Counted from the stretch's first letter, positions 15,900 through 24,935 are shown. The stretch: DNA of 64,000 bases from an uncultured Chitinophagaceae bacterium (GCA_937907395.1 CALCII010000011.1:434001-498000), one strand, 5' to 3'. A program made the numbers and translations. The notes: generated from the letters alone by a model not told the origin.

Positions 15900-16583
15900 A
15901 TGATCAAACAAGTTGCCCTTGTGCTGTTGCTGGGACTGTTTCTTACCTCCTGCAAACATGAACTTCCGTTGGTGAATGGCGCACCACCCAATGTTACACC
16001 GCCAACTCCGGGATCGAACACGATCTGCTTTCAGTCGAACGTGTTGCCCATTTTTGTTTCCAACTGTGCAAAGAGTGGTTGTCATGATGCTGCTTCACAT
16101 GAAGAAGGCATTGTACTGGATAACTACGCCGGTATTATGAGAGGCATCCGTGCCAATGATGCTGCCAACAGTAAATACTGGAAAGTGATGATTACCTTAA
16201 ACAATGGTGACCGTATGCCTCCGCCGCCTGCTTCACCCTTAAGTACGGCACAAAAAGATTCCATTTACAAATGGATTATGCAAGGTGCGCAGAATACCAC
16301 CAACTGTACAACCGGTTGCGATACCGCTCAGTTTGCCTATACGTCAACTATCAAACCCATACTGCAAACCAATTGCTATGGTTGCCATGGTACACTATCA
16401 CCCGGAGGCGGATATAACCTTACCGATTTCAACGTGTTAAAAACCGTTGCGCTCAATGGTAAACTACTGGGTTCGGTAAAGCATGCCGCTTCTTATGTGG
16501 CAATGCCGCCTGTAGGAAAACTGCCCGACTGCCAGATTACTCAGATTAAAAAATGGATTGACGCCGGAACTCCCAACAATTAA
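15900..16583 (+). CDS. Cytochrome c-like lipoprotein (two putative haem sites)
   Basis: A 227-residue lipoprotein (signal peptide with lipobox LTSC, cysteine 18). It contains two c-type-like segments. The first has CAKSGCH, four residues between the cysteines and so not the standard CxxCH. The second has the standard CYGCH. Both halves contain methionine-proline motifs (RMPPPP, YVAMPPVG) that could give the axial Met. The layout resembles the planctomycete-type cytochrome C domain (PSCyt1). It probably carries electrons in the periplasm or at the outer membrane. It starts at ATG 15900. The first site may not bind haem. Confidence 0.75.
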   Translation: MIKQVALVLLLGLFLTSCKHELPLVNGAPPNVTPPTPGSNTICFQSNVLPIFVSNCAKSGCHDAASHEEGIVLDNYAGIMRGIRANDAANSKYWKVMITLNNGDRMPPPPASPLSTAQKDSIYKWIMQGAQNTTNCTTGCDTAQFAYTSTIKPILQTNCYGCHGTLSPGGGYNLTDFNVLKTVALNGKLLGSVKHAASYVAMPPVGKLPDCQITQIKKWIDAGTPNN

Positions 16584-16594
16584 TACTGTCCCTT

Positions 16595-16972
16595 ATGTAT
16601 AGAAAGGTATCCTTACCGCTGATGCTTGCAATTGGCTTTGCAACCACAGGTTTATTCTCTTCCTGTTATTACGATAAAGAAGATCTGCTTTACCCTTCAA
16701 CCGCCTGTGATACAAGTGCAGTGAAGTATAGCGGGCAGATTGTTACCATGCTTAACTCCAGTTGCTTATCCTGCCACGGTGGTACAGCAGCTTCGGGTGG
16801 CGGTATCAAGCTGGGCGATTATAACTCGGTAAAAACAGCTGCCACCAATGGCACACTGCTCAATGCAGTAACAAGAGATGTGAACCCAATGCCACAAGGT
16901 GCTGCCAAACTGAGTGATTGCCGTATTGCCGAACTGCGAACCTGGATTCGCAATGGTGCCCCTAATAATTAA
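16595..16972 (+). CDS. Cytochrome c-like lipoprotein (single haem site)
   Basis: A 125-residue lipoprotein with signal peptide and lipobox FSSC (about residue 24). One CxxCH motif is present as CLSCH, with NPMPQGAAKLSDCRIAELRTWI downstream, closely like the second half of the preceding protein. The pair probably arose by duplication. It begins 11 bases after the preceding stop, so the two are probably co-transcribed. The likely role is periplasmic electron transfer. The partner is not known; the neighbouring YceI and DUF5777 proteins are candidates. Confidence 0.75.
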   Translation: MYRKVSLPLMLAIGFATTGLFSSCYYDKEDLLYPSTACDTSAVKYSGQIVTMLNSSCLSCHGGTAASGGGIKLGDYNSVKTAATNGTLLNAVTRDVNPMPQGAAKLSDCRIAELRTWIRNGAPNN

Positions 16973-16992
16973 ACACGTTTAATAAAACATTC

Positions 16993-17547
16993 ATGAAACG
17001 ATTCTTTCTTTTTTTAAGCCTGGCATTTTTAATTGCGCAAACGAATGCACAGGACATCCATTTAACACGAAATGGAAAAATCACGTTCTTCTCTCATACA
17101 AGTATCGAAGATATTTCTGCGGTGAACAATGAAGTGTTCAGCAGCATCAATATCAAAACAGGTAACCTGCAGTTCCTTGTACTCATTAAAGGCTTCCAGT
17201 TCAAAAAAGCATCCATGCAACAGCACTTTAATGATGTGGAGTATATGAACTCCAATGAATTTCCAAAAGCAGAATTCAAAGGGGCGATTACCGATCTCAG
17301 TAAAGTGAACTTTTCTAAAGATGGAATTTATCCTGTAACAGTAGAAGGAACGCTTACTATGCATGGTGTAAGCAACAAAGTAAAAACAGAAGGAACGGTT
17401 ACGGTGAAAGCGGGTAAAATAAGTACTGCTGCGAAGTTTATAGCCAAACTGGCCGATTACAAAATCACTATTCCATCCATTGTTACAAGTAAAGTAGCCG
17501 ATTCTGTAGAAATCTCCGTGGCTTGTAGCTACGAACCATATAAATAA
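16993..17547 (+). CDS. YceI family protein
   Basis: A 184-residue exported protein (signal peptide 1-19, ending TNAQ). The mature part is a lipocalin-like barrel of the YceI family, with the hallmarks MNSNEFPKAEFKGAI and EGTLTMHGVSNKV. Members bind polyisoprenoids or similar amphiphiles in the periplasm. It starts 20 bases after the haem lipoprotein and is followed 17 bases later by a DUF5777 barrel. A second, diverged YceI gene (18519-19064) lies beyond that barrel. Secure at family level; the ligand is unknown. Confidence 0.88.
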   Translation: MKRFFLFLSLAFLIAQTNAQDIHLTRNGKITFFSHTSIEDISAVNNEVFSSINIKTGNLQFLVLIKGFQFKKASMQQHFNDVEYMNSNEFPKAEFKGAITDLSKVNFSKDGIYPVTVEGTLTMHGVSNKVKTEGTVTVKAGKISTAAKFIAKLADYKITIPSIVTSKVADSVEISVACSYEPYK

Positions 17548-17564
17548 TCATCGAACTTTTTCAT

Positions 17565-18470
17565 ATGTCACCCAAACCTTCATTGATCATTGTATTCCTG
17601 TTGATTGGTTTTAAACTTTCTGCCCAGGACGTAGACCTGGATAAAATGTTGCAGGACGAGCAAAAAAAAGAAGAAAGCAATAAAATCAATTTTACAGAAG
17701 CCACATTCAAAACCACACGTTTAATAAACGGACAGTCCATTGAAAATACAGGAGCGGGTATTCTGGATCTGAAAATTTCACATCGCTTTGGTCAGCTGAA
17801 CGGAGGTTTCTACCAATTATTCGGACTGGATAATGCCAGTATGCGTTGGGGATTGGATTATGGCATCACCCGTACCTTAATGGTAGGGTTTGGAAGAAGC
17901 ACTTATCAAAAGCAATACGATGCATTTTTCAAATACAAATTGTTGTCGCAGTCAACCGGTAAACGTAATGTGCCGGTTAGTGTTTCATTCATGTCCTCTG
18001 TTATGCTCAACTCTATGAAGTGGGCCGATCCGAACCGGAAAAATTATTTTACCTCCCGATTGTATTTTGCCCACCAGATTTTAGTGGCACGTAAGTTTTC
18101 AGAATCCACATCGCTGCAAATCATGCCTACATTGGTGCATTATAACCTGGTGCCCAAAGAAACCGATCCCAATGATATCATTGCCATTGGTATTGGCGGC
18201 CGCCAGAAACTGACCAAACGGGTAAGTATAAACGCAGAATATTATTACCAGCTGCCCGGCTTTAAACTGGAAGGCACCACTAACTGTTTATCGGTGGGGT
18301 TTGATATTGAAACAGGCGGGCACGTATTTCAATTGCATTTCACCAATGCGCCCGGTATGACGGAGCGTACCTTTGTTTCCGAAACCTATGGCAAATGGTC
18401 GAAGGGAGATTTGCTGTTTGGCTTTAATATTTCCCGTGTGTTTACCATTAACAAGCCCAGAAAAAAATAA
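17565..18470 (+). CDS. DUF5777 family outer-membrane beta-barrel
   Basis: A 301-residue exported protein (signal peptide 1-20, ending LSAQ) with alternating amphipathic strands and aromatic girdles to the end, as expected for an outer-membrane barrel. The motif GILDLKISHRFGQLNGG and the strand GLDYGITRTLMVGFGRS are typical of DUF5777. In Bacteroidota this family is commonly next to YceI and c-type cytochrome-like genes, as here. Function unknown; by context it may act with the lipoproteins in an envelope redox or lipid process. Confidence 0.82.
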   Translation: MSPKPSLIIVFLLIGFKLSAQDVDLDKMLQDEQKKEESNKINFTEATFKTTRLINGQSIENTGAGILDLKISHRFGQLNGGFYQLFGLDNASMRWGLDYGITRTLMVGFGRSTYQKQYDAFFKYKLLSQSTGKRNVPVSVSFMSSVMLNSMKWADPNRKNYFTSRLYFAHQILVARKFSESTSLQIMPTLVHYNLVPKETDPNDIIAIGIGGRQKLTKRVSINAEYYYQLPGFKLEGTTNCLSVGFDIETGGHVFQLHFTNAPGMTERTFVSETYGKWSKGDLLFGFNISRVFTINKPRKK

Positions 18471-18518
18471 GACAGATTCATTTGCTTGTATTAACTTAAT
18501 TACTGCAATACGTGCAGC

Positions 18519-19064
18519 ATGAGATTATTTTTTTTCATTTTATTGCTGGCAACTGGTTCATTTTCCAAAGCACAAACCAGGATTTATGCAACCAATACAG
18601 GGCAGATACGCTTTCGCTCCGATGCGCCTATGGAATTAATTGATGTAAACAGCAAAGAATTAAAAGGAGCTATCGATCCTGCGAAAAGAACCTTTGCCTT
18701 CCGTATCCGTATTAAATCCTTCGATGGATTTAACAGCCGCTTACAAAAAGAACACTTCAATGAAAATTATATGGAATCGGAAAAAATTCCGGAAGCCACT
18801 TTTAGTGGGAAGATCATTGAAGAGATTGACTTTACACAACCCGGTTCTTATACAATAAGAGCCAAAGGAATCCTTAACATACATGGCGTGGAGCAGGAAC
18901 GCATTATTAAATGCGATGTGGAAGTGAGTGAAAATAAAATCCGCATCAAAAGTATTTTCCCTGTTTTGCTATCAGATCATAATATTCCCATTCCACGTGT
19001 GGTAAAAGAAAAATTAGCGAATGAGGTAAAAGTGGAAGTGTCTGCCGAATTACTGATTAAATAA
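18519..19064 (+). CDS. YceI family protein (second copy)
   Basis: A 181-residue exported protein (signal peptide ending FSKAQ). It shares the YceI pattern with the copy at 16993-17547 (MESEKIPEATFSGKI and AKGILNIHGVEQ), but it is clearly diverged, so the duplication is old or they are independent members. It ends 3 bases before the sensor kinase gene, so the kinase is very probably in the same transcript. Confidence 0.85.
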   Translation: MRLFFFILLLATGSFSKAQTRIYATNTGQIRFRSDAPMELIDVNSKELKGAIDPAKRTFAFRIRIKSFDGFNSRLQKEHFNENYMESEKIPEATFSGKIIEEIDFTQPGSYTIRAKGILNIHGVEQERIIKCDVEVSENKIRIKSIFPVLLSDHNIPIPRVVKEKLANEVKVEVSAELLIK

Positions 19065-19067
19065 ACC

Positions 19068-21947
19068 ATGCAGATCCTTCGCCTACATATTATCCTTATC
19101 ATCTTATTGCAAGTTCTTTGCTTCAGCAGCCGTGCACAAAATTCAGCTTTTTATCACGCCGCAATAGATGAAGAATTTATTCCCGGCAAACTCAACACCC
19201 TGCTGCTTTCAAGAGAAGGCTTTTTTTATACCGGTACTCAAAAAGGTTTATACCTCTTTGATGGCAATTCGTTGCAACCCTGTGCAACACAGGACAGTTC
19301 TCTGCGAAGCATAACAGCACTTTATGAAGCAAAAAACGGAGAGTTGTGGGTGGGTTGCAGTGACGGAACTGTATTTCGTTGCAGCAGGCAAAAAGCAATT
19401 CCCTGGCAACCCAATGAAGGTTTGGCAAAAGTGCCGGTGAGTAAAATGCTGCAGGATAAGCTGGGCCGTCTATGGATTGCCACCCGTGGAGAAGGGCTTT
19501 ATGTATATCATCAAAACAAATTGTATAACATCAATACCGATGATGGTTTAAGCGATAACTATATCTACGATCTTGTTATTGTTGACGGAAAAATCATTGC
19601 AGCAACGGATAACGGCATCAGCATCTGTTGGTTTGATGGTACCCGTAAATTCATTCACAACTTTAATAAGAATGCGGGGCTGGCCGATAATATTGTACAA
19701 ACAATCAGTCCCGATCCCGGCAACAAAAACATACTGTGGCTGGGTTTTCAAAACGGAGCTGTGGCACGTTTCAGTCTAACCAATACACATGCCGAAACGG
19801 TTTACACCAATACAGCGCAGGAGGGACAGGTGAATATGATTCTTCCGCTGGATCAGGAAATCTGGCTGGCCACAAACAGAGGGCTTACCATTTTATCACG
19901 TAACACATACGAAGTGTTGCAGGAAGAAGCAATTGGGAAAATGCAGGGCGTATATGCCGACCAGGAAGCGAATGTATGGTTGATGCAATCCAACCAGCTG
20001 CTCAAAACAAAAGGCGAGCAGGTGCGGCTGGTATTACCACTCACCCCCGAAGAAAACAAAGATGTACATGATGTGTTGATTGATAAAAGCGGCGATTACT
20101 GGATTACTGCCAAAAACGGTGTGGTGCGATACACCCGTACCGGGAACAACTGGAAAAAAACATTTTACAAACTTTCCCTGCAGCAGAACACAGATATCAC
20201 CTGCATGTATGAAGATGCAAGCGATCATATCTGGATCGGGACGATGGGTGACGGACTTTTTTTACTCGATGCCATAACAGGCTCACAGCGGCATATAACC
20301 GAAGTACCGGGATTTGAAAAAGCAAGTGTATTGTCGGTTTCCGGGTCGGGCATGCATATATGGATCAGCGGGCTGGAAGGTGTGGTGAAAGGAACCTATA
20401 ATGTTCAAAACACGGCATCACCTTATTCATTTGAAACTGTAACTGCTAATTCGCTCATAGGGTCGGCCTATATCTACCATATCCTCGAAGACACAAAAGG
20501 CAGGACCTGGTTTGCCACAGATGGAAAAGGAGTGGTGTTGTATGAGAACAATAGTTTCCGGATCATGGGCGAAAAAGAAGGGCTGGATGCAAAAGTGATT
20601 TATTCGGTTATTGAAGACCGTAAGGGAAATATCTGGTGCAGTGCATTGAACAAAGGCTTGTACAAATGGGATGGAACAAAGTTTCTGAACTTTGGAATCA
20701 ATGCCGGTCTCACAGAACAGAACATATCTTCTTTGTCGAAAGACAACGCCGGAAATTTATTTTGCATCACTCCCAAAACAATATTCCTCATTAACCCGGT
20801 AAAGCAAACCATACTTCCGGTGAGTGATAGCCGGGAGTTGGGTGAACTGAATTCTGATATCAACAGCACATACAGCAATGCCTCTTTCATATTGTTTCAT
20901 ACAGTGAAAGGGGTGTACTCTTTTCATTATCCCAGTTACCGGAAAGTACTGCAACCACAAACAAAAATCACCGGTGTTTCACTATTTCTTGATAAAATCA
21001 ACCCTGATAGCCTTCAGGCTTTTGGCTACAACGAAAACAATCTTACTTTTTCATTTGCAGGATTTTATCTCACAGATCCCGAACGTGTGAGTTATCAGTA
21101 CAAGCTGGAAGGGTATAACAACAACTGGCAAACCACAAAGGATAAGTTTGTGAATTTTCCTAAACTTCCTCCGGGTAATTATACATTCCGGGTAAGATCT
21201 TCCGTTACCGGAAATTTTGAAAATGCTACCGAAGCGGTTTATAAGTTTACGATCTACAAACCCTTCTGGAAAAAAGTATGGTTCATTGTGTTGACAATTA
21301 CCATCATTACAATGATATTATTGTATATCATCCGTGAGCGTGAAAAAGCTGCTTCCCGGTGGCAGCAATTGCAAACGGAAAAATTGCAATCGCAATATGA
21401 AACATTAAAGACACAGGTAAATCCACATTTTTTGTTTAACAGTTTCAATACACTGCTTAGTATTATTGATGATGATCCTGCAAAAGCTTCCACCTATGTG
21501 GAACACCTGAGTGATTTTTACCGCAGCATCGTTCATATGCGGGACAAAGACCTCATTTCGTTGCGGGAAGAACTCAGAATCATACAGGATTATTTCTTTA
21601 TACAGAAAACACGTTTCTCTGAAGCCTTGCAATTTGATAACAGGGTAACAGAAGCTGATAAGGATATGTATGCCATGCCACCGCTGGCCCTGCAGTTACT
21701 GGCCGAGAATGCAATCAAACACAATACAGTTTCTAAAGACACTCCTTTGATCATTGAATTGTTTACTGAAGAATATTACCTGGTTGTGAAAAACAATCTC
21801 AATCCCAAAATCACACCTGAGAAAAGTGAAGGACTGGGTTTGCAGAATATTAAAAACAGGTATCAACTCCTTACTGGAAAAGATATTGAGATAGAAAAAA
21901 CAACCGATTCCTTTATCGTCAAATTACCCTTAATACTAGCGTCATGA
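19068..21947 (+). CDS. Sensor histidine kinase, beta-propeller sensor and LytS-type kinase
   Basis: A 959-residue membrane protein. After the signal peptide (1-24) come about ten two-component-regulator propeller repeats (for example DKLGRLWIATRGEGLY, DHIWIGTMGDGLF), forming a large periplasmic sensor, then a Y_Y_Y domain (about 640-725), one transmembrane helix (about 733-757), and a LytS-type kinase: NPHFLFNSFNTL with the phospho-accepting His near residue 787, an N-box LLAENAIKHN (about 878) and G-box GLGLQNIKNR. It works with the response regulator immediately downstream (ATGA overlap, 4 bases). The stimulus is unknown; the position behind the YceI/haem genes suggests an envelope or redox signal. 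Confidence 0.92.
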   Translation: MQILRLHIILIILLQVLCFSSRAQNSAFYHAAIDEEFIPGKLNTLLLSREGFFYTGTQKGLYLFDGNSLQPCATQDSSLRSITALYEAKNGELWVGCSDGTVFRCSRQKAIPWQPNEGLAKVPVSKMLQDKLGRLWIATRGEGLYVYHQNKLYNINTDDGLSDNYIYDLVIVDGKIIAATDNGISICWFDGTRKFIHNFNKNAGLADNIVQTISPDPGNKNILWLGFQNGAVARFSLTNTHAETVYTNTAQEGQVNMILPLDQEIWLATNRGLTILSRNTYEVLQEEAIGKMQGVYADQEANVWLMQSNQLLKTKGEQVRLVLPLTPEENKDVHDVLIDKSGDYWITAKNGVVRYTRTGNNWKKTFYKLSLQQNTDITCMYEDASDHIWIGTMGDGLFLLDAITGSQRHITEVPGFEKASVLSVSGSGMHIWISGLEGVVKGTYNVQNTASPYSFETVTANSLIGSAYIYHILEDTKGRTWFATDGKGVVLYENNSFRIMGEKEGLDAKVIYSVIEDRKGNIWCSALNKGLYKWDGTKFLNFGINAGLTEQNISSLSKDNAGNLFCITPKTIFLINPVKQTILPVSDSRELGELNSDINSTYSNASFILFHTVKGVYSFHYPSYRKVLQPQTKITGVSLFLDKINPDSLQAFGYNENNLTFSFAGFYLTDPERVSYQYKLEGYNNNWQTTKDKFVNFPKLPPGNYTFRVRSSVTGNFENATEAVYKFTIYKPFWKKVWFIVLTITIITMILLYIIREREKAASRWQQLQTEKLQSQYETLKTQVNPHFLFNSFNTLLSIIDDDPAKASTYVEHLSDFYRSIVHMRDKDLISLREELRIIQDYFFIQKTRFSEALQFDNRVTEADKDMYAMPPLALQLLAENAIKHNTVSKDTPLIIELFTEEYYLVVKNNLNPKITPEKSEGLGLQNIKNRYQLLTGKDIEIEKTTDSFIVKLPLILAS

Positions 21948-22711
21948 TAAAAATTCTTTTGCTGGAAGATGAAGAGCCGGCAGCAAAGCGGTTACAAAAA
22001 CTATTGAGTGAATGTGAAGAAGAAACGGAAGTGATTGCCGTTTTGGACAGTATCACAGCGGCACAGCAGTGGCTCGGGAAACATCCGGAACCGGATCTTA
22101 TGCTGGTGGATATTCATCTCGCCGATGGGATCAGTCTCGAGCTGTTTAAACAAACAGAAATCCAGGCACCTGTTATTTTTATTACTGCTTATGATGAATA
22201 TGCATTGCAGGCGTTTAAGCTCAACAGTATTGATTATTTGCTGAAGCCTGTAAAAAAAGATGAATTGATCCAGGCCTTAGCAAAATTTAAGAAACAACAG
22301 TCGAAAAATCCGCCCCTCAATATCAATGAACTTCTTCAATCGATAACACAAGGTGCTGCTGCTCCCAAATACAGGGAACGTTTTGTGATCCGCTACGGCG
22401 AACATATTAAAACAGTAGAAATTAAGGATGTGGCTTATTTCTATACAGAAGCAAGAGCCAATTTCCTCATCACCAACGACGGCAAACGATATGTGATTGA
22501 TTTCAACCTGGATCAACTGGAACAAATGCTCAATCCGGACCTGTTTTTCCGGATCAACCGGCAGTTTATCATCTCCATACATTCGATCGATGAAATGGCT
22601 ACCTGGACCAAGGCACGGGTAATGGTGAAGCTGAAGCCATCCACCAAACTGGAAACGATTGTAAGTACGGAACGCTCGGCCGAGTTTAAAAAATGGCTGG
22701 CCGGCGAGTAA
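21944..22711 (+). CDS. LytTR-type response regulator
   Basis: A 255-residue regulator. The receiver domain (about 1-118) has the acidic pair ED, the phosphorylation site DIHLADG (Asp56) and the conserved K in YLLKPVKKDEL. The DNA-binding LytTR domain (about 145-250) has RERFVIRYGEHIKTVE and the typical FFRINRQFIISIHSI. It overlaps the kinase stop by four bases (ATGA), which indicates coupled translation. It should bind paired direct repeats at its target promoters; I could not identify a clear target site in the window. Confidence 0.93.
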   Translation: MIKILLLEDEEPAAKRLQKLLSECEEETEVIAVLDSITAAQQWLGKHPEPDLMLVDIHLADGISLELFKQTEIQAPVIFITAYDEYALQAFKLNSIDYLLKPVKKDELIQALAKFKKQQSKNPPLNINELLQSITQGAAAPKYRERFVIRYGEHIKTVEIKDVAYFYTEARANFLITNDGKRYVIDFNLDQLEQMLNPDLFFRINRQFIISIHSIDEMATWTKARVMVKLKPSTKLETIVSTERSAEFKKWLAGE

Positions 22712-22798
22712 TAACCTGTTCAGCTGTTGAAATTGCCTGTTCAGGCATACTGGTTTGCATAGGAACTGTTCAGAACCCACTTTTACAAAAAACAACGA

Positions 22799-23197
22799 AT
22801 GAAAGTCTTTTATACCATCGCCGCTATCATCATTTTCATGGTTACCAATTCCAGTTGCACTAAAAACAACAATAGTGCTTCTGTTGGAACTGCTGATCTC
22901 ACCACTGCCAGCTGGCGTGTGAGTTATTACTGGGATACTAAAGATGAAACCTCCAATTTTACTGACTATGTTTTCATGTTCAGTAATACCGGTGTGGTAA
23001 TGGCACATAAAGGTTCAACCATGATTACAGGCACCTGGAGCGAAACCAGCACGAAGCTTTCCATAGATTTCGGATCTGATCCCGTTTTGTCTGCCATCAG
23101 CAAGAAATGGCTGAAGACAGAAACAACAAGTACCGTAGTGAAAATGAGAGATGATAATACGTCGCAAGACGACCAATTACATCTGACTAAACTATAG
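22799..23197 (+). CDS. Small lipoprotein, lipocalin-like
   Basis: A 132-residue lipoprotein (lipobox TNSSC, cysteine 20) followed by a low-complexity linker and one beta-rich domain with WRVSYYWDTKDETSNFTDY and GTWSETSTKLSIDFG, the pattern of small lipocalin-like lipoproteins of Bacteroidota. Function unknown. It starts 87 bases after the response regulator and is closed by a strong terminator (23217-23251). Confidence 0.7.
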   Translation: MKVFYTIAAIIIFMVTNSSCTKNNNSASVGTADLTTASWRVSYYWDTKDETSNFTDYVFMFSNTGVVMAHKGSTMITGTWSETSTKLSIDFGSDPVLSAISKKWLKTETTSTVVKMRDDNTSQDDQLHLTKL

Positions 23198-23216
23198 CCC
23201 CGGTTTAAAATCCTTT

Positions 23217-23251
23217 AAAAGCCGCAGGAACCGTTTTCCTGCGGCTTTTTT
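23217..23251 (+). terminator. Rho-independent terminator
   Basis: Stem GCCGCAGG/CCTGCGGC, extended by AAAA/TTTT, with an 8- to 9-base loop and a T run. It closes the unit that ends with the small lipoprotein. Confidence 0.88.
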
Positions 23252-23300
23252 ATTACATTTGCCTATCATTTTGGCGGATTTGTTTATTGTTCGGCCGCAA

Positions 23301-23373
23301 CAGAACTAATAAACGTTACAACCTTCTCACCGGGTTCCCCAACGTTTATCTGCTATTTTGTTAGTGCTGCAAC
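23301..23373 (+). promoter_or_regulatory. Structured leader upstream of metH (candidate regulatory RNA)
   Basis: A perfect 9-bp inverted repeat, ATAAACGTT (23309-23317) with AACGTTTAT (23341-23349), encloses a 23-base loop that can itself pair AACC with GGTT. The flanks CAGAACTAA and TTAGTGCTG can extend the stem across an asymmetric bulge of about 12 bases. It lies 66 bases before the metH start. It does not match any SAM, SAH or cobalamin riboswitch consensus that I remember. Confidence 0.4.
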
Positions 23374-23438
23374 AATCAGCTTGGATTCGTCATTCATCCA
23401 CCATCAGTTATTTTTCAACGATGGACAAAAAGTGAACT

Positions 23439-24458
23439 ATGAGTGATATTCGTAAAGAATTAGAGCAACGCATCCTGGTTATTGATGGCGCAATGGGTAC
23501 CATGATTCAGCGCCACAAACTTACAGAAGCTGATTACAGGGGTGAACGTTTCAAGGATTGGCCTTCGGATCTCAAAGGCAATAACGATTTGTTATGCCTT
23601 ACCCAGCCCGACATCATCAAAGGCATTCACAAACAATATCTCGAAGCAGGTGCCGATATCATTGAAACAAATACATTCAACGCACAACGTGTTTCCATGG
23701 CCGATTATCACATGGAAGCGATTGCTTATGAAATCAATGTGGCTGCTGCAAAAATTGCAAAAACAGCAATCACAGAGTTCAAAGCAGCGCATCCCGGCAG
23801 CAGCAGCAAATATGTGGCAGGCGCTATCGGCCCTATGAACAAAACATTGTCGTTGAGTCCGGATGTAAATAATCCCGGCTTTCGTGGTTTACTTTTCGAC
23901 GAAGCCATGAATGCGTATTATGAACAGGTGAAAGGATTAGTGGAAGGCGGGGCTGATCTCCTGCTGATTGAAACCATCTTTGATACACTCAATGCCAAAG
24001 CGGCCATCTTCGCTATCAAAAAATATTTTCATGATACCGGCAAACCTGAACTGCCCGTTTCTATTTCAGGAACGATCACAGATGCAAGCGGAAGAACGTT
24101 GAGCGGACAAACACTGGAAGCATTTTATATTTCCGTGATGCACGCCAATCCATTAAGTGTGGGATTAAACTGTGCGTTGGGCGCCCGTGAAATGCGGCCA
24201 CATATTGAAGAACTGTCGCAAATGGCCGGCTGTTTTGTATCTGCCTATCCCAATGCAGGGTTGCCCAATGCTATGGGTGAATACGATGAACATCCGGAAG
24301 ATACAGGACATTATCTGGAAGAATGGGCGAAGGAAGGCTTTGTGAATATTGTGGGTGGCTGTTGTGGCACCACTCCCGATCATATCAGGCACATTGCCGA
24401 GCATGTGAAAGGGATTAAGCCAAGGAAGCTGCCGGAGGTGGAAGTCCAGCTAAGTTAA
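23439..24458 (+). CDS. metH: Methionine synthase, homocysteine-binding part (split MetH)
   Basis: A 339-residue protein corresponding to the N-terminal homocysteine S-methyltransferase module of cobalamin-dependent methionine synthase. It has the start motif ILVIDGAMGTMIQRH, NTFNAQ, and the zinc-binding cysteines in GLNCALGARE and GGCCGTTPDH. It activates homocysteine for methylation from methylcobalamin bound by the partner encoded at 24936-27611. The gene ends normally after this module, so the split is a gene arrangement and not a frameshift. It starts at ATG 23439; an ATG at 23421 meets a stop after four codons. A GxxExxY gene sits between the two parts. Confidence 0.93.
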   Translation: MSDIRKELEQRILVIDGAMGTMIQRHKLTEADYRGERFKDWPSDLKGNNDLLCLTQPDIIKGIHKQYLEAGADIIETNTFNAQRVSMADYHMEAIAYEINVAAAKIAKTAITEFKAAHPGSSSKYVAGAIGPMNKTLSLSPDVNNPGFRGLLFDEAMNAYYEQVKGLVEGGADLLLIETIFDTLNAKAAIFAIKKYFHDTGKPELPVSISGTITDASGRTLSGQTLEAFYISVMHANPLSVGLNCALGAREMRPHIEELSQMAGCFVSAYPNAGLPNAMGEYDEHPEDTGHYLEEWAKEGFVNIVGGCCGTTPDHIRHIAEHVKGIKPRKLPEVEVQLS

Positions 24459-24923
24459 CCACGAAGACATAAAGACACCAAGTAACACTAAGTATGAAAT
24501 ACACCCCACTAACCGAAAAAGAAGAATATCTGGCAAAAGAGATAGTTGATATAGCAATAAAAGTCCACAAAGAGTTAGGACCCGGACTATTAGAAAGCGT
24601 TTACGCTAAATGTGTTCATTATGAATTAACAAAAAGAGAAATTCCTTTTGTTAAAGAAAAAGAGGTCCCAATTGTTTATAAACAATTGATAATAGAAGAA
24701 GGACTCAGACTGGATTTGATGTTAGATGACGCCATTATAATTGAATTCAAGGCACAGGAAACATACCATCCTGTTTGGGAAGCACAATTGTTGAGCTATC
24801 TTAAATTAACAGGTAAACGAATGGGTTTTCTATTGAATTTTCATGTGCCTTTAATGAAAGATGGAATAAAAAGATTTGTATTATAAACTTTGAGCCGCTT
24901 TGTGCCTTTGGGCCTTTGTGGTT
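24457..24923. mobile_element. GxxExxY gene unit bounded by 26-bp inverted repeats
   Basis: The left end 24457-24482 (AACCACGAAGACATAAAGAC and on) and the right end 24898-24923 (reverse complement AACCACAAAGGCCCAAAGGC and on) match at 20 of 26 positions. The left repeat begins inside the stop codon of the first metH gene, and the right one ends 12 bases before the start of the second. The unit holds only the GxxExxY gene and no transposase, so it would be non-autonomous if mobile. Confidence 0.55.
24494..24886 (+). CDS. GxxExxY protein
   Basis: A 130-residue soluble protein with the defining motif GPGLLESVY (Gly31, Glu34, Tyr37), then RLDLMLDDAIIIEFKA and a C-terminal LLNFHVPLMKDGIKRFV. The acidic and lysine residues in the LDLMLDD...IEFKA segment resemble a PD-(D/E)xK nuclease core, and the family has been linked to that fold; no activity is established. 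It is flanked by inverted repeats and lies between the two metH genes, where it has no functional relation. Such genes often occur with the same ACCACRAAG-type flanks in environmental Bacteroidota, as far as I recall. Confidence 0.88.
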   Translation: MKYTPLTEKEEYLAKEIVDIAIKVHKELGPGLLESVYAKCVHYELTKREIPFVKEKEVPIVYKQLIIEEGLRLDLMLDDAIIIEFKAQETYHPVWEAQLLSYLKLTGKRMGFLLNFHVPLMKDGIKRFVL

Positions 24924-24935
24924 CCCCCAACTACT

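Noticed and set aside
23281..23438. Known SAM or cobalamin riboswitch before metH
   Set aside because: I looked for the conserved cobalamin box and for SAM-type cores and found none; only an unassigned hairpin leader remains.
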